Part shown: positions 53,713-62,963 of the stretch, one piece after another
Layout of the letters: the number at the start of each line of letters is the position of its first letter
How positions within the stretch are numbered: the first letter of the stretch is position 1
DNA from: Thalassospira lucentensis MCCC 1A00383 = DSM 14000
GTDB lineage: Bacteria > Pseudomonadota > Alphaproteobacteria > Rhodospirillales > Thalassospiraceae
Length of the DNA: 64,000 nt
Assembly (NCBI RefSeq): GCF_000421265.1
Contig: NZ_ATWN01000003.1
Coordinates: forward strand, 186,001 to 250,000
Reading direction: 5' to 3'
Program-made: the position numbers and the translations under genes
The notes under the pieces: model-generated
Database searches by the model: none
Seen by the model: only the letters and a program-made list of their open reading frames with translations
Told to the model about the DNA's origin: nothing

Positions 53713-55701
53713 ATGACATTGCGTTCCCGCCTGTTACTGCAGACCTGTTTGCTGGCAATGATGACGGGAACCGGACTTGCGCCGGGAACCGCCAATGCCC
53801 AGAATTCAGCGCCTGTGCCCTTGTTTTTAAAACAGGAAGCACAGCAAGATGCAGTAACTCAACCCGGGAACGACATGCCTGCCAACAATGGCACAACCGG
53901 GTCAAACCCCGGTGGATTTGGGTCGGGTTCAACGTCTGTTAACAGTTTCCCGTCTGATCCAAATGCAGTTCAGTCCGTAACCCTTCAGGCTATTGATGCC
54001 GAAGCAGTCGGCACCCTTGATCCGTCGCAGGGTGGTCTTGGTGTTGATATGTGGAACGGCACGACACGTAAATCAGCTGCCAAGCTGGTTTCGGAACTTC
54101 CCGCCACCCCGGCCACACATACCGCACGTGATTTGCAACAACGGCTGTTACTGTCGGTGGCCGCCCTGCCGCAAGACACGCCCAAGGTCAGCCTGCTTGA
54201 GGCTCGCGTTGCCAAACTGATCAACATGGGTGCGCTTGACGGCGCAATTGATTTGGTCCGCGCAACCCCGCAAGGATCGCGTGGGGCCATGCTGGCACAG
54301 GCCGAAGTTAACGCGCTTCTGATTGCCGGACGCATCGATGATGCCTGTGCCACGATTGAAAGCTACAGCGCCAGTTACGATGAAATGTTCTGGCTAAAAG
54401 CAGCAGCCATGTGCGCGCTTCATGCCAATGATCCGACATCTGCGGCATTTTCGGTCGACCTTGTCCGTGAAATGGACGGCGAAAGCGACGCAACATTCTT
54501 TGGTCTGGTCGCGGCCATTCGCGGTGGAACGGCGGTTGATGCCGATCTTCTGACTGATTTACGCCCGATTGATATCGCGCTTTTATCTATCGCCAAACAA
54601 TCCATCCCGGAAAGTCAGCTTGAAACCGGAAATGCGGTGTCCATCATTGGCCTCACCAACGCGGTTGCAACCCCGACCGATGTGCGCCTTGAAGCCGCCC
54701 GCAAGGCCGAAAATCTTGGCCTGATTAGTGCCCAACAGCTTGGCGATATTTATAGCGCGGTTAATTTCGATCCGGCCGATCTTGAAAATGCCCTAGATGA
54801 TGCCGCCGAAGGCGTTCAGGCCCGTCAGTACGCCAAACTTTATCAGGCTGCCGCAAAAAGCGATGTGCCTGCCGTACGTGCAGAAATACTCGCAGCCCTT
54901 TTTGAAACCGCCCAGATCGAAGGCGATTTCCTTCAGGCTGCGCGGCTTTGTGCGCCACTGGTGGAAGAAATTCCGATAAATGGTGATTTCTCTTGGTTTG
55001 CAATCACGGCCCTTAAGACATCGATCGCGGTTAACAGCATCGAACGTGCGGCAAGCTGGCTTCAGGTTGCCAAGTCTTCGGCAAATCCCGGCAATGATAT
55101 TTCGTCGCGCTTGAGCCTGCTTTACCCTGTTCTCGCGATATCGGGTCTCGAAGACACCGGCGCGCCAAAACCAAACGATGATGCCGTTCAAGTCAATCAG
55201 GACGTCATGAATGGCGCGACCACCAATCAACCACGTTTTGGTCTGGGTGGTGCAGTAACACCGGCGCCGACACAACCATCGCAAACGGTCGATCTACAGG
55301 CCTTAACCGATCATCGGTCCCGCATGACCGAATGGCAGGAAATACAAGCAGCCAGTTCCGATCAGGCAGCAGCGCGACGTAATGCGGAACTGGTTTTCAA
55401 CCTGTATGACGGATTTGGCATCGAGGTTCCCGAAGGGGCGTGGAACAGCTTGCTGATTGCACCTTATGCCGAAGAACGCACAACCATCAGCAGTGTAGTC
55501 AATCATTACCTGCGCGTTGGCGCAACCGGCAATCAAAAGGCAAAAACCGTCGCAATGGCCATTCAGGCACAACAGATTTCAACCATGCCAAATGCCGATC
55601 CAAAGGCACTTGCCGATACGGTTGCCGCCCTGACGATGGTTGGCCTTCAAGCAGATGCACAGCACTTGGCCGTTGAGCTTCTTCTGGCCTCTGATCGGTA
55701 A
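53713..55701 (+). CDS. Secreted alpha-helical repeat protein of unknown function
   Basis: 662 residues. A Sec signal peptide (MTLRSRLLLQTCLLAMMTGTGLAPGTANA) is followed by a Ser/Thr/Gly/Pro-rich segment (about 30-80), then a long Ala/Leu-rich helical region resembling TPR or HEAT-like repeats (AKLINMGALDGAIDLVRATPQG, FFGLVAAIRGGTAVDADLL, TAQIEGDFLQAARLCAPLVEE), and a C-terminal helical part. No catalytic motif is recognisable. Its place between aroK and xerD is conserved in Rhodospirillales as I recall. It may act as a periplasmic scaffold with the 45-residue membrane protein upstream, but that is inference. Confidence 0.7.
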   Translation: MTLRSRLLLQTCLLAMMTGTGLAPGTANAQNSAPVPLFLKQEAQQDAVTQPGNDMPANNGTTGSNPGGFGSGSTSVNSFPSDPNAVQSVTLQAIDAEAVGTLDPSQGGLGVDMWNGTTRKSAAKLVSELPATPATHTARDLQQRLLLSVAALPQDTPKVSLLEARVAKLINMGALDGAIDLVRATPQGSRGAMLAQAEVNALLIAGRIDDACATIESYSASYDEMFWLKAAAMCALHANDPTSAAFSVDLVREMDGESDATFFGLVAAIRGGTAVDADLLTDLRPIDIALLSIAKQSIPESQLETGNAVSIIGLTNAVATPTDVRLEAARKAENLGLISAQQLGDIYSAVNFDPADLENALDDAAEGVQARQYAKLYQAAAKSDVPAVRAEILAALFETAQIEGDFLQAARLCAPLVEEIPINGDFSWFAITALKTSIAVNSIERAASWLQVAKSSANPGNDISSRLSLLYPVLAISGLEDTGAPKPNDDAVQVNQDVMNGATTNQPRFGLGGAVTPAPTQPSQTVDLQALTDHRSRMTEWQEIQAASSDQAAARRNAELVFNLYDGFGIEVPEGAWNSLLIAPYAEERTTISSVVNHYLRVGATGNQKAKTVAMAIQAQQISTMPNADPKALADTVAALTMVGLQADAQHLAVELLLASDR

Positions 55702-55712
55702 CGGCACGTGCA

Positions 55713-56666
55713 ATGACAAAGGCACCTGCAAGCGCGTTGATTTCGGCCTTTCTTGAAATGATGGCGGCTGAACGCGGGGCCAGTCCACATACGCTTGATG
55801 CCTATCGCCGCGATCTTGACGATTATGTTGGATCGTTAAAGGCAGGAAAATCTGATCCTGTGTCGGCGGGTGATGGTGATATGCGGCGCTATATGGCCGA
55901 ACTCGGTGCGGCCGGGCTTGCGCCACGCACACAGGCACGGCGACTTTCAGCCGTCCGGCAATTTCACAAGTTCCTGTATTCCGACGGATATCGCAACGAA
56001 GACCCATCGGCCAATATCGACAGTCCCCGGCAAGGCCAGACCTTGCCAAAGTTCCTGACGATCGATGAAATTGATCGCCTGATTACGGCAGCATCCAACC
56101 ATTCCGGCATTAAAGGCAAACGTCTTTTGGCGATGGTCGAATTGATGTACGCCACAGGCATGCGGGTTTCCGAACTGGTTGAACTGCCCTATGCGGCGGC
56201 GGCACGCGATCCCCAAATGCTGATTGTCAGGGGCAAAGGCGACAAGGAACGTCTGGTGCCCTTATCCGATCCGGCCCGTGATGCCCTGCGTGACTACATT
56301 TCGGTGCGCGATGCTTTTATTCCATCAGACAAATCCGACGGCCATGCAAACCGCGCCGGGCAATCCTCATACCTTTTCCCGTCACGTGGAAAAACCGGGC
56401 ATCTGACCCGGCAAATGTTCCTGAACATGATCAAGGATCTGGCGGTTGATGCAGGTGTGGCACCGTCACGGGTATCCCCGCACGTTTTGCGTCATTCCTT
56501 TGCCAGCCACCTTTTGGCCAACGGGGCGGATTTGCGCAGTTTACAAAAAATGCTCGGCCACTCGGATATTTCAACCACGCAAATTTATACTCATGTTCTC
56601 GAGTCACGGTTGCGCGGGCTGGTGCAGGAACATCATCCACTGGCACATATGACCAAAACCGAGTAA
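55713..56666 (+). CDS. xerD: Tyrosine recombinase XerD
   Basis: 317 residues. The N-terminal SAM-like domain (LISAFLEMMAAERGASPHTLDAYRRDLDDYV) precedes the catalytic domain with the RHRY set: Arg in YATGMRVSELVELP, HVLRHSFASHLL (His/Arg), and His plus the nucleophile Tyr in LGHSDISTTQIYTH. It resolves chromosome dimers at dif with XerC. The ATG at 55713 lies 11 bp after the preceding gene. It belongs to the conserved chromosomal neighbourhood, so it is not an island integrase. Confidence 0.93.
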   Translation: MTKAPASALISAFLEMMAAERGASPHTLDAYRRDLDDYVGSLKAGKSDPVSAGDGDMRRYMAELGAAGLAPRTQARRLSAVRQFHKFLYSDGYRNEDPSANIDSPRQGQTLPKFLTIDEIDRLITAASNHSGIKGKRLLAMVELMYATGMRVSELVELPYAAAARDPQMLIVRGKGDKERLVPLSDPARDALRDYISVRDAFIPSDKSDGHANRAGQSSYLFPSRGKTGHLTRQMFLNMIKDLAVDAGVAPSRVSPHVLRHSFASHLLANGADLRSLQKMLGHSDISTTQIYTHVLESRLRGLVQEHHPLAHMTKTE

Positions 56667-56858
56667 CGCACGCAGCCCCGCAAGATTTGTCTACTCCGTT
56701 CGTATAGGTAAACGACGGTCATTTTACGAAGAAATGCACGTTTTCTGCGGTTGTCATATATCAGTAACCGTACTGTCATCAAGTTGTTGCCAAACCTGAG
56801 CTAGAGCAAATCAAACAAAAACTGTCTTTATCCTATTCAGTAGGGAACGAAAAACATT

Positions 56859-58724
56859 TTGGCAAATCGGGGAACTGCATTGGCTCATAATGCAGACAAC
56901 GCAGTGACAACCAACAGACCCACCGCCCAGCCTGCCGTGCTTCGAAACTGGCAACAGGTTGTCGACAAAGTCGACTTTGCCTTCCAGCCGATTGTCAGCC
57001 CGCACACTGGGCATGTTTTTGGTTATGAAGCGTTGCTACGGCGTTGGGATAGTGCCGGGTTCGCATCCATTCAGGCCCTGTTTGATACGGCTTGGGAAAC
57101 CGGAAATCTGCACAGCGTTGATATGATGCTGCGTGAAAAGGCGATTAAAAAGTTTGCCCGCCTCCCCGGTGCCACGCGCCTGAAACTGTTTTATAATTTT
57201 GATAACCGCGTCATTAAGACCGAAGATTATCAACCTGGGCAAACTGCAAAATTGCTATCGGATGCCGGGCTTGAGCGCGACACGATCTTTCTGGAAATTT
57301 CTGAACGTCACGACATCAGCAACGCCCAATATCTTCAGGACATTTTGGTCCGCTATCGCAGTCAGGGCTTTAAAATTGCCATTGACGATTACGGCAGCGG
57401 CTTTGCCCAATTGCGCGCGATCTATGAATGCGAGCCTGATATCATCAAGATTGACCGGTTCTTCATCGACGGCATCGACCGCGATCGTCGCAAGGAACTG
57501 TTTGTCACGCAAATCAACGCATTTGCCCATATGATTGCCGCACAAGTCGTCGCCGAAGGTGTCGAAACACGCGAAGAATTCCTCTGCTGTCGCCGACTTG
57601 GCTGTGACCTTGTGCAGGGCTTTTTCCTTGCCCACCCGTCAATAGAATTGCCTGAACAAACAGACACCATCAAGATTGCGGCCGACCTTGCCGCCGACAA
57701 CCGCCGACAAACCGAACGTGACGACGATGTTGTACGGTCTTACCTTCTCGATACACCCGCCCTACCAAGCGACATTAACCCGGTTGATATCCTGACCTAT
57801 TTTCAACACAACCCGGATATTTCGCTGGTGCCGGTGGTTAATCAGAATGGTGAACCGCTTGGCGTGGTGCGAGATTCTGAATTCAAATCTTTCATCTACA
57901 CCCCGTTTGGGCGCGAGTTGCTGCAAAATCCGGCCAACCGTACCAATATCAAACGGTTTTTGCGCCGCTGTCCGGTTGCCGATATCCGAACCAGCCTATC
58001 GGAACTGCTTGAGACCTTTGTTAACACCAAGGCAATTGACGGCGTCATCCTGACTGAGAATGGCCGATACCTTGGCGTGCTTGACCAAAGTGCGCTTTTG
58101 CATGCGGTGAATGAACGCAACACGCTAAATGCACGTGATGAAAATCCCCTCACGCGTCTTCCGGGTAATAGTGCGATTTACCGTTATGCGGCAAATGCAC
58201 TGTCGAACACGCGCAAGCGCCGCTTTGCTGTCTATTTTGATTTTGACAATTTTAAACCGTTCAATGACCGCTATGGGTTCCGTCAGGGTGACCGGGCGAT
58301 CCTGTTATTCAAGGATATCCTTGGCAAGGTGCTAAGCCAGAATGACTGGTTTGTCGGTCATATTGGCGGCGATGATTTCTTTGCCTATGTTCAATCGATT
58401 GATTTCGAAGAAGCCGTCGCCGCAGTTAAACGCGTTCAATCCATGTTCGATGAGCAGATCAAAAGCTTCTATGACGCCGAAACACGCGAAGCTGGATATC
58501 TGACCGGTAAGGGACGTGACGGTATTGAAGCGCGGTTTGACCTAATGAGTGTCAGCGCGGCGATGGTGCGCATTCCCCCGGAACGCAGCGACATTACCCT
58601 TGATCATATTTCAATCGCGGCCGCCAAGCTGAAGGCGACGGCAAAAAGCAGCCCCACGCGGTTCGCCAGTGCCTGTTATGAAATACCCGGTACGAGCGAT
58701 GAAATTACGCATATCCCCGCCTAA
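56859..58724 (+). CDS. EAL-CBS-GGDEF protein, probable c-di-GMP phosphodiesterase
   Basis: 621 residues. Domain order is EAL (about 40-270: FAFQPIVSPHTGHVFGYEALLRRW, FLEISERHDI, IDDYGSGFAQLRAI, DIIKIDRFFI, VAEGVET), CBS-like pair (about 300-430), then GGDEF (about 440-600). The EAL motif is intact, whereas the GGDEF site reads GGDDF, suggesting a degenerate cyclase that may bind GTP or be inactive. No membrane segment is predicted. The start is taken at TTG 56859 because no ATG occurs in the conserved N-terminal region; TTG 56880 is an alternative. The order EAL first with C-terminal GGDEF is less common than GGDEF-EAL. Confidence 0.82.
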   Translation: MANRGTALAHNADNAVTTNRPTAQPAVLRNWQQVVDKVDFAFQPIVSPHTGHVFGYEALLRRWDSAGFASIQALFDTAWETGNLHSVDMMLREKAIKKFARLPGATRLKLFYNFDNRVIKTEDYQPGQTAKLLSDAGLERDTIFLEISERHDISNAQYLQDILVRYRSQGFKIAIDDYGSGFAQLRAIYECEPDIIKIDRFFIDGIDRDRRKELFVTQINAFAHMIAAQVVAEGVETREEFLCCRRLGCDLVQGFFLAHPSIELPEQTDTIKIAADLAADNRRQTERDDDVVRSYLLDTPALPSDINPVDILTYFQHNPDISLVPVVNQNGEPLGVVRDSEFKSFIYTPFGRELLQNPANRTNIKRFLRRCPVADIRTSLSELLETFVNTKAIDGVILTENGRYLGVLDQSALLHAVNERNTLNARDENPLTRLPGNSAIYRYAANALSNTRKRRFAVYFDFDNFKPFNDRYGFRQGDRAILLFKDILGKVLSQNDWFVGHIGGDDFFAYVQSIDFEEAVAAVKRVQSMFDEQIKSFYDAETREAGYLTGKGRDGIEARFDLMSVSAAMVRIPPERSDITLDHISIAAAKLKATAKSSPTRFASACYEIPGTSDEITHIPA

Positions 58725-58886
58725 AGCAGTTCGGGTTTATCGATCTTTGGTCAGTTTTCATTGAATATCGCGCGAAATGGAAGACGCCATACGGCTTTGA
58801 AAACAGCAAAATAATGCTTTTATTTATCTACGCTGCGTTTAATATCCCATCAAAATAACACCATTTTAAACGAGCATTTCACGTCG

Positions 58887-59237
58887 ATGGTCAGCGTTTC
58901 TTCTTCATCCGACCTGCAACAAGTCATTCCGGTTCGTCCAACGCGGCCAATCGCACCGCGTCAGCAACCCCAGCAGGATCAGCAACAGCAAGACCAGATT
59001 GTCGATAAGAACAATCAGGCTGCCGTTACATCGGACGAAGAAATTGAACGCGCAGTGCGCGCCTTTGAACAGGACCGCAATCAAAAGCAACAATTTGTCC
59101 GCAATGACGCACGTGACATCGTTCTTGAAAACGATATCGAACAATTTGGCGCCACCGGATATGAGCCGTCTGGCACAGCGAATGCTGGTGCAAGCCCATC
59201 CAGTGGCCGTGGTCAGTATATCGATATCTACGCCTGA
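58887..59237 (+). CDS. Hypothetical Gln-rich protein
   Basis: 116 residues, low complexity: PRQQPQQDQQQQDQIVDKNNQ near residue 25, a charged helical stretch (SDEEIERAVRAFEQDRNQKQQFVRND), then a Gly/Ser tail ending in RGQYIDIYA. No family recognised. Codon use and frame integrity support a real gene; the C-terminal YIDIYA is reminiscent of short conserved tails of alphaproteobacterial hypotheticals. The spacer before it (58725-58886) shows nothing clear. Confidence 0.45.
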   Translation: MVSVSSSSDLQQVIPVRPTRPIAPRQQPQQDQQQQDQIVDKNNQAAVTSDEEIERAVRAFEQDRNQKQQFVRNDARDIVLENDIEQFGATGYEPSGTANAGASPSSGRGQYIDIYA

Positions 59238-59284
59238 TTTTCAGGCATCTCCACACGGCTGCGCTGTGCTGAATACCGCAAAGA

Positions 59285-59935
59285 TCAGTCGGTCAGACCA
59301 ACCGCTTTTTGCCAGTCATTCCAATCCCAGATCAAATCAGCCAACCGGTCATAGCCGGTCTTATCGGGATGATAGCCATCGCCACGGCGCAATGCGCGCT
59401 GCCAGGTTTCATCGGTTAGCGTCGTGCCAAGCAGATCAAGATAGGGCACATCAAACCCACGCGCCGTTTCCAGATAAATCTGGTTAAGCCCTTCAAGCCG
59501 TTCGTTGATTTCCTGACTTGATTTACCGCCATCAATCACCGCCTGCGGCCCGATCCACAGTGTCGGTGCCAGTTTAGCAGCTTCGCCAATGATCTCGGCA
59601 GCATTGCCCGCCGATTTGGCCGGTGATACCCGCATAGTGGTTTCCTCCCCCCGGTCTTCGGCATGATTGGCATCATTAACGCCAAAACTGAACAACAAGA
59701 CCGACGGAAATTCGGCCACCATGCGCAGTTCGGCTTCAAACTTCCAACGTGCTTTCAGGCCCTCGGTCGTTTCAGCGCGAATGCCAAGATTATAAATGGT
59801 GGTTTCGTGCTTTGCCTCCCCCAGCAACCGGCGGCCCAATCGCATCGGCCAACCGCCTTTTTCCCCATCACGCACACCATTGACCAAACTGTCGCCAAAA
59901 CAGCAAATGCGATGTCCAGTAGTAGCTTTTCTCAT
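59285..59935 (-). CDS. SGNH/GDSL hydrolase
   Basis: 216 residues with the GDSL block I motif ICCFGDSLVNG at the N-terminus (Ser near 15), block III FGVNDANHAE, and a C-terminal GDGYHPDKTGYDRLAD containing the Asp/His pair of the SGNH fold. It is an esterase or lipase of unknown substrate. It overlaps the CCA-transferase stop by one base (TAATG), so it is coupled to it. Confidence 0.85.
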   Translation of the reverse strand: MRKATTGHRICCFGDSLVNGVRDGEKGGWPMRLGRRLLGEAKHETTIYNLGIRAETTEGLKARWKFEAELRMVAEFPSVLLFSFGVNDANHAEDRGEETTMRVSPAKSAGNAAEIIGEAAKLAPTLWIGPQAVIDGGKSSQEINERLEGLNQIYLETARGFDVPYLDLLGTTLTDETWQRALRRGDGYHPDKTGYDRLADLIWDWNDWQKAVGLTD

Positions 59936-61248
59936 TATGCTTCCTGTTCGTCCGTCATCGGGTGACTGGCAAGGTATTTGATCAGTTCTGCGCTGTCGGG
60001 TTCACAGCCACGATCCAACCAATATTCTTCGGCCTGCTTTAACAGCATGCCGATTTTTGGACCAGCCGGGGCAAGCTTGGCGGCCAGAATATCGCGACCT
60101 TGGATTGGCAGGTGTATTGGCTGCCAATCAGCGGCGGTTGCAACAAGGTTTTGCCAGCCTTTGTTTTCGTCTTGGGTACACCGCGGCGGGACAGAAGCCC
60201 GCATGCTCCATGCCAAAAGAACCGCATCCCGAAAACGATCAGCCCCAATCCGATACAAATCACGTCGAACGGTATCGGCATCAAGGTCGGATTCAATCAG
60301 CGCCGCATCAGAAATCATCGCACTGAACCGATCTGTTTCGGTGTTTGACAAGCGCAAGGACCGGGCGAATTCTTCGGCGATGTTAGCGCTAACATCGTTG
60401 TCATCTGTGGGCTTAAACAGTGCTGCCAAACGTCGAAGGGGATCGGGTTGAATCGCCGGGTCGGCCAATGCGGTACTATCAAGCCATTGCATGATGCGCA
60501 GGTTTGCTGTCTGGGTCAGTTGCGGCAAGATCACGGGTAAAATATCAAACCCAATCATGTCGCCAATCGTGCCCGCCGGGCTTTTGGCCAGCAGCAACTT
60601 TAACATTTCATCGCGGATGCGCTCAGGGGAAATATCAAGTAATCCACGCGCCCCCTTGCGGCAGGCTTCGGCACCAACCGGGTCAATCGGGGGGCGGCCA
60701 AACCACGCCTGAAACCGGAAAAACCGCAAAATGCGCAAAAAATCTTCGGCGATGCGATTTTCCGCTGTGCCAATGAACCTGACACGCCCATCGCCCAGAT
60801 CAGTTTGACCATCAAACGGGTCATAAAGGGTGCCGTCCAGATCGCAATAAATCGCGTTGAATGTAAAGTCCCGCCGTTTGGCGTCTTCAAACCAGTTGTC
60901 GGTAAAGGCAACTTCGGCATGACGACCATCGCTTAAGACATCAACCCGCAACGTGGTAATCTCATACGCACCGGCATCGGTGATTGCAGTCACTGTGCCA
61001 TGCTTAATTCCGGTCGGGATCACACGGATGCCCACCTTTTCAAGTGCGGACGTGGTTTCATCCGGGCCAAGGTCACAGGCAATATCAACATCATGCAGAT
61101 CACGTCTGAGCAACGCATCGCGTACGACACCCCCAACAAAACGGGCACGCCCGCCATGCTGTTCGATGGCATCAAACACGCGTGCCGTATCTTCCGCGAC
61201 CATAATGCCATAGGGCCGCAATCTGCCTGTTGGTTCCATTCCTGTCAT
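59935..61248 (-). CDS. cca: CCA tRNA nucleotidyltransferase
   Basis: 437 residues. The class II nucleotidyltransferase head domain has the motif FVGGVVRDALLRRDLHDVDIACDLGPDET and DxD carboxylates, then the DGRHAEVAFTDNWFEDAKRRDFTFNAIYCDLDG motif and KIAEDFLRILRFFRF-like (ENRIAEDFLRILRFFRFQAWFG). It adds or repairs the 3' CCA end of tRNAs. The class is the alphaproteobacterial one without an HD domain. Two candidate ATGs (61248, 61239) precede METPTGR-like sequence; 61248 is used. Confidence 0.93.
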   Translation of the reverse strand: MTGMEPTGRLRPYGIMVAEDTARVFDAIEQHGGRARFVGGVVRDALLRRDLHDVDIACDLGPDETTSALEKVGIRVIPTGIKHGTVTAITDAGAYEITTLRVDVLSDGRHAEVAFTDNWFEDAKRRDFTFNAIYCDLDGTLYDPFDGQTDLGDGRVRFIGTAENRIAEDFLRILRFFRFQAWFGRPPIDPVGAEACRKGARGLLDISPERIRDEMLKLLLAKSPAGTIGDMIGFDILPVILPQLTQTANLRIMQWLDSTALADPAIQPDPLRRLAALFKPTDDNDVSANIAEEFARSLRLSNTETDRFSAMISDAALIESDLDADTVRRDLYRIGADRFRDAVLLAWSMRASVPPRCTQDENKGWQNLVATAADWQPIHLPIQGRDILAAKLAPAGPKIGMLLKQAEEYWLDRGCEPDSAELIKYLASHPMTDEQEA

Positions 61249-61311
61249 CGCACAGTCTTGATGTCCGTCAGTTGTCTAGGGGCAGGACCTAAGTTCAAAG
61301 GTCGTGGGGTG

Positions 61312-61602
61312 TTATTCCTTGGGTTCGAAATAACCCGGTTCAACAACACCGCCGTCGCCCAAAGAAGGCGCGTGATAAACCGAATCAGGCGGCGCACCAG
61401 TCCCAAGTGCCGTGTAAATAAGGATTGCTGCGGTTAACGCAACACCCGCACCAAACAGCAACAGCCACGGACCTTTGCTCCAGGGTGGCACGATATCGTG
61501 GCCTTCGCGGATGGCTTTGGCACGTGCGAATTTCAACCAGATGCCATAGATGACAAACGGCAGTATCAGGGGCAGGCCAATCTGAATGATTTGTCTTAGC
61601 AT
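61312..61602 (-). CDS. DUF6111-family small membrane protein
   Basis: 96 residues with two membrane helices (LRQIIQIGLPLILPFVIYGIWL and GPWLLLFGAGVALTAAILIYTA) and the conserved PPDSVYHAPSLGDGGVVEPGYFEP tail. This matches the DUF6111 family found in alphaproteobacteria next to the CCA transferase and NUDIX genes. Function unknown. Confidence 0.85.
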   Translation of the reverse strand: MLRQIIQIGLPLILPFVIYGIWLKFARAKAIREGHDIVPPWSKGPWLLLFGAGVALTAAILIYTALGTGAPPDSVYHAPSLGDGGVVEPGYFEPKE

Positions 61603-61625
61603 TACGCTTTTTCCCTGAACGTCAT

Positions 61626-62270
61626 TTATGTGTGCATCTCGGTGCGCGATGCCCGCAGGACTTCGCTGAAATTAACCAGCATCCCGGCGGTCGCCCCCCA
61701 GATGTAATATTCCCGGTACGGGATGGCAAAATATCGCCGTCGTGCGCCTTCAAAGGTTACGGTTTGCAGTTTCTGGTTGCCCGGATTGAGGATGAATTCC
61801 AACGGGACTTCAAATACTTCGGCCACCTCGTGATCATCTGGTACCAGATCAAACGGCGGTGTCACAAGCCCGATCACCGGGGTCACCTGATAGCCCGTCA
61901 CGGTATAATAATCATCAATACGACCAATCAGTTCAATATGGCCCCGGTTCAGGCCAATTTCCTCCTCGGTTTCGCGCAAGGCCGTTTCTTCGATGGTGGC
62001 ATCGAATTCTTCCTGCCGGCCGCCGGGAAAGCTGATTTGTCCGGCGTGATCACTTAAATGATCCGTCCGACGGGTTAAAATGACATGTAATCCATTGGTC
62101 CGTTTGACAAGTGGAACCAGAACCGCCGCAGGACGGGCAATCAAATCCCCGTCAGCAAAGGCGCGCGCGCGCGATTTTGATCCGGGATAATCGACAGCGT
62201 GATCACCACGGCGCTGCACGGCATCACCGCGCGGAGCATTCAGTGCGGCAATGATTTCAGCTGGCGTCAT
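61626..62270 (-). CDS. NUDIX hydrolase, CoA pyrophosphatase type
   Basis: 214 residues. The UPF0035 CoA-diphosphatase motif VILTRRTDHLSDHAGQISFPGG precedes the Nudix box, which reads GGRQEEFDATIEETALRETEEEIGL with conserved REtEEEiG. It would cleave CoA or oxidised CoA to acyl-phosphopantetheine and 3',5'-ADP. The ATG overlaps the DUF1285 stop by one base. Confidence 0.9.
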   Translation of the reverse strand: MTPAEIIAALNAPRGDAVQRRGDHAVDYPGSKSRARAFADGDLIARPAAVLVPLVKRTNGLHVILTRRTDHLSDHAGQISFPGGRQEEFDATIEETALRETEEEIGLNRGHIELIGRIDDYYTVTGYQVTPVIGLVTPPFDLVPDDHEVAEVFEVPLEFILNPGNQKLQTVTFEGARRRYFAIPYREYYIWGATAGMLVNFSEVLRASRTEMHT

Positions 62271-62848
62271 TAAACGGTCTCCATACGGCCAATCTCAAAA
62301 AACTGTCCGTGACTATATACACCTATACTGGTCATCCCGGTCTCAGGTTCAATGATTTCCTCAGCCAATTCGACAAGTTGATAAAATACCGCCCGGTTCA
62401 GGCGCGCCTCCAGCCCGCGTTCAAGCGCGATATAAGGCGATGGTTCATCGGTTTCAGGATCATGCTCAACCCGCAATGCATGGTCCCCGTCCAGCTCGAC
62501 CCATTGATCAATATTGGTGCGGAATCGAAGGATCTGATCATGGCCCGTGCCCTTGTTTTCCATCTCAACGGCAATGAATGCAACGTCTTCAACGTCAATA
62601 CGCGCCATTTCAGCAGGGGTTACAAGCCAATGACCGCCTTCTTCATCACGTTGCAGGACAGAAGAAAAAAGTTTCACTAACTCAATTCGGCCAATGGGCC
62701 CACCTTGATAGAACCATGTGCCATCCCGACCTATAGACATAGGGATATCACCGCAAATCTGCGGATGCCGTCCGGTGTCGGGCTTTTGCCCGCGCAGGCG
62801 CGACCAAAGTTTTTCGGCGAGATCGGTGGTTTTTTCGTTATTGCTCAT
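62270..62848 (-). CDS. DUF1285-family protein
   Basis: 192 residues matching DUF1285: ICGDIPMSIGRDGTWFYQGGPIGRIELVKLFSSVLQRDEEGGHWLVTPAE, RIDVEDVAFIAVEM, PSPYIALERGLEARLNRAVFYQLVELAE, GVYSHGQFFEIGRM. The family has a conserved alphaproteobacterial position before the NUDIX and CCA genes; biochemical function unknown. First gene of the DUF1285-NUDIX-DUF6111-cca-GDSL string on the minus strand and divergent from the MoxR gene. Confidence 0.88.
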   Translation of the reverse strand: MSNNEKTTDLAEKLWSRLRGQKPDTGRHPQICGDIPMSIGRDGTWFYQGGPIGRIELVKLFSSVLQRDEEGGHWLVTPAEMARIDVEDVAFIAVEMENKGTGHDQILRFRTNIDQWVELDGDHALRVEHDPETDEPSPYIALERGLEARLNRAVFYQLVELAEEIIEPETGMTSIGVYSHGQFFEIGRMETV

Positions 62849-62963
62849 GCTGTACAGTTAACTCCGGAACCAAATGTTTTCCCGTAGTGATTATGTGAAT
62901 TCTTTTGCGTTCCCTAATCTGGTCAGCGATTGCACTGCAACAGAGGAAGCAAAGTCTCCCGCC

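Noticed and set aside
53393-53716. 107-codon frame before the secreted protein
   Set aside because: Its last third is an out-of-frame reading of the better-supported 45-residue gene, and no family or ribosome site supports it, although its hydrophobic segment kept it in consideration.
55713-56666. Tyrosine recombinase as the integrase of the erythritol island
   Set aside because: It is the conserved chromosomal XerD, far outside the repeats and in a housekeeping neighbourhood.
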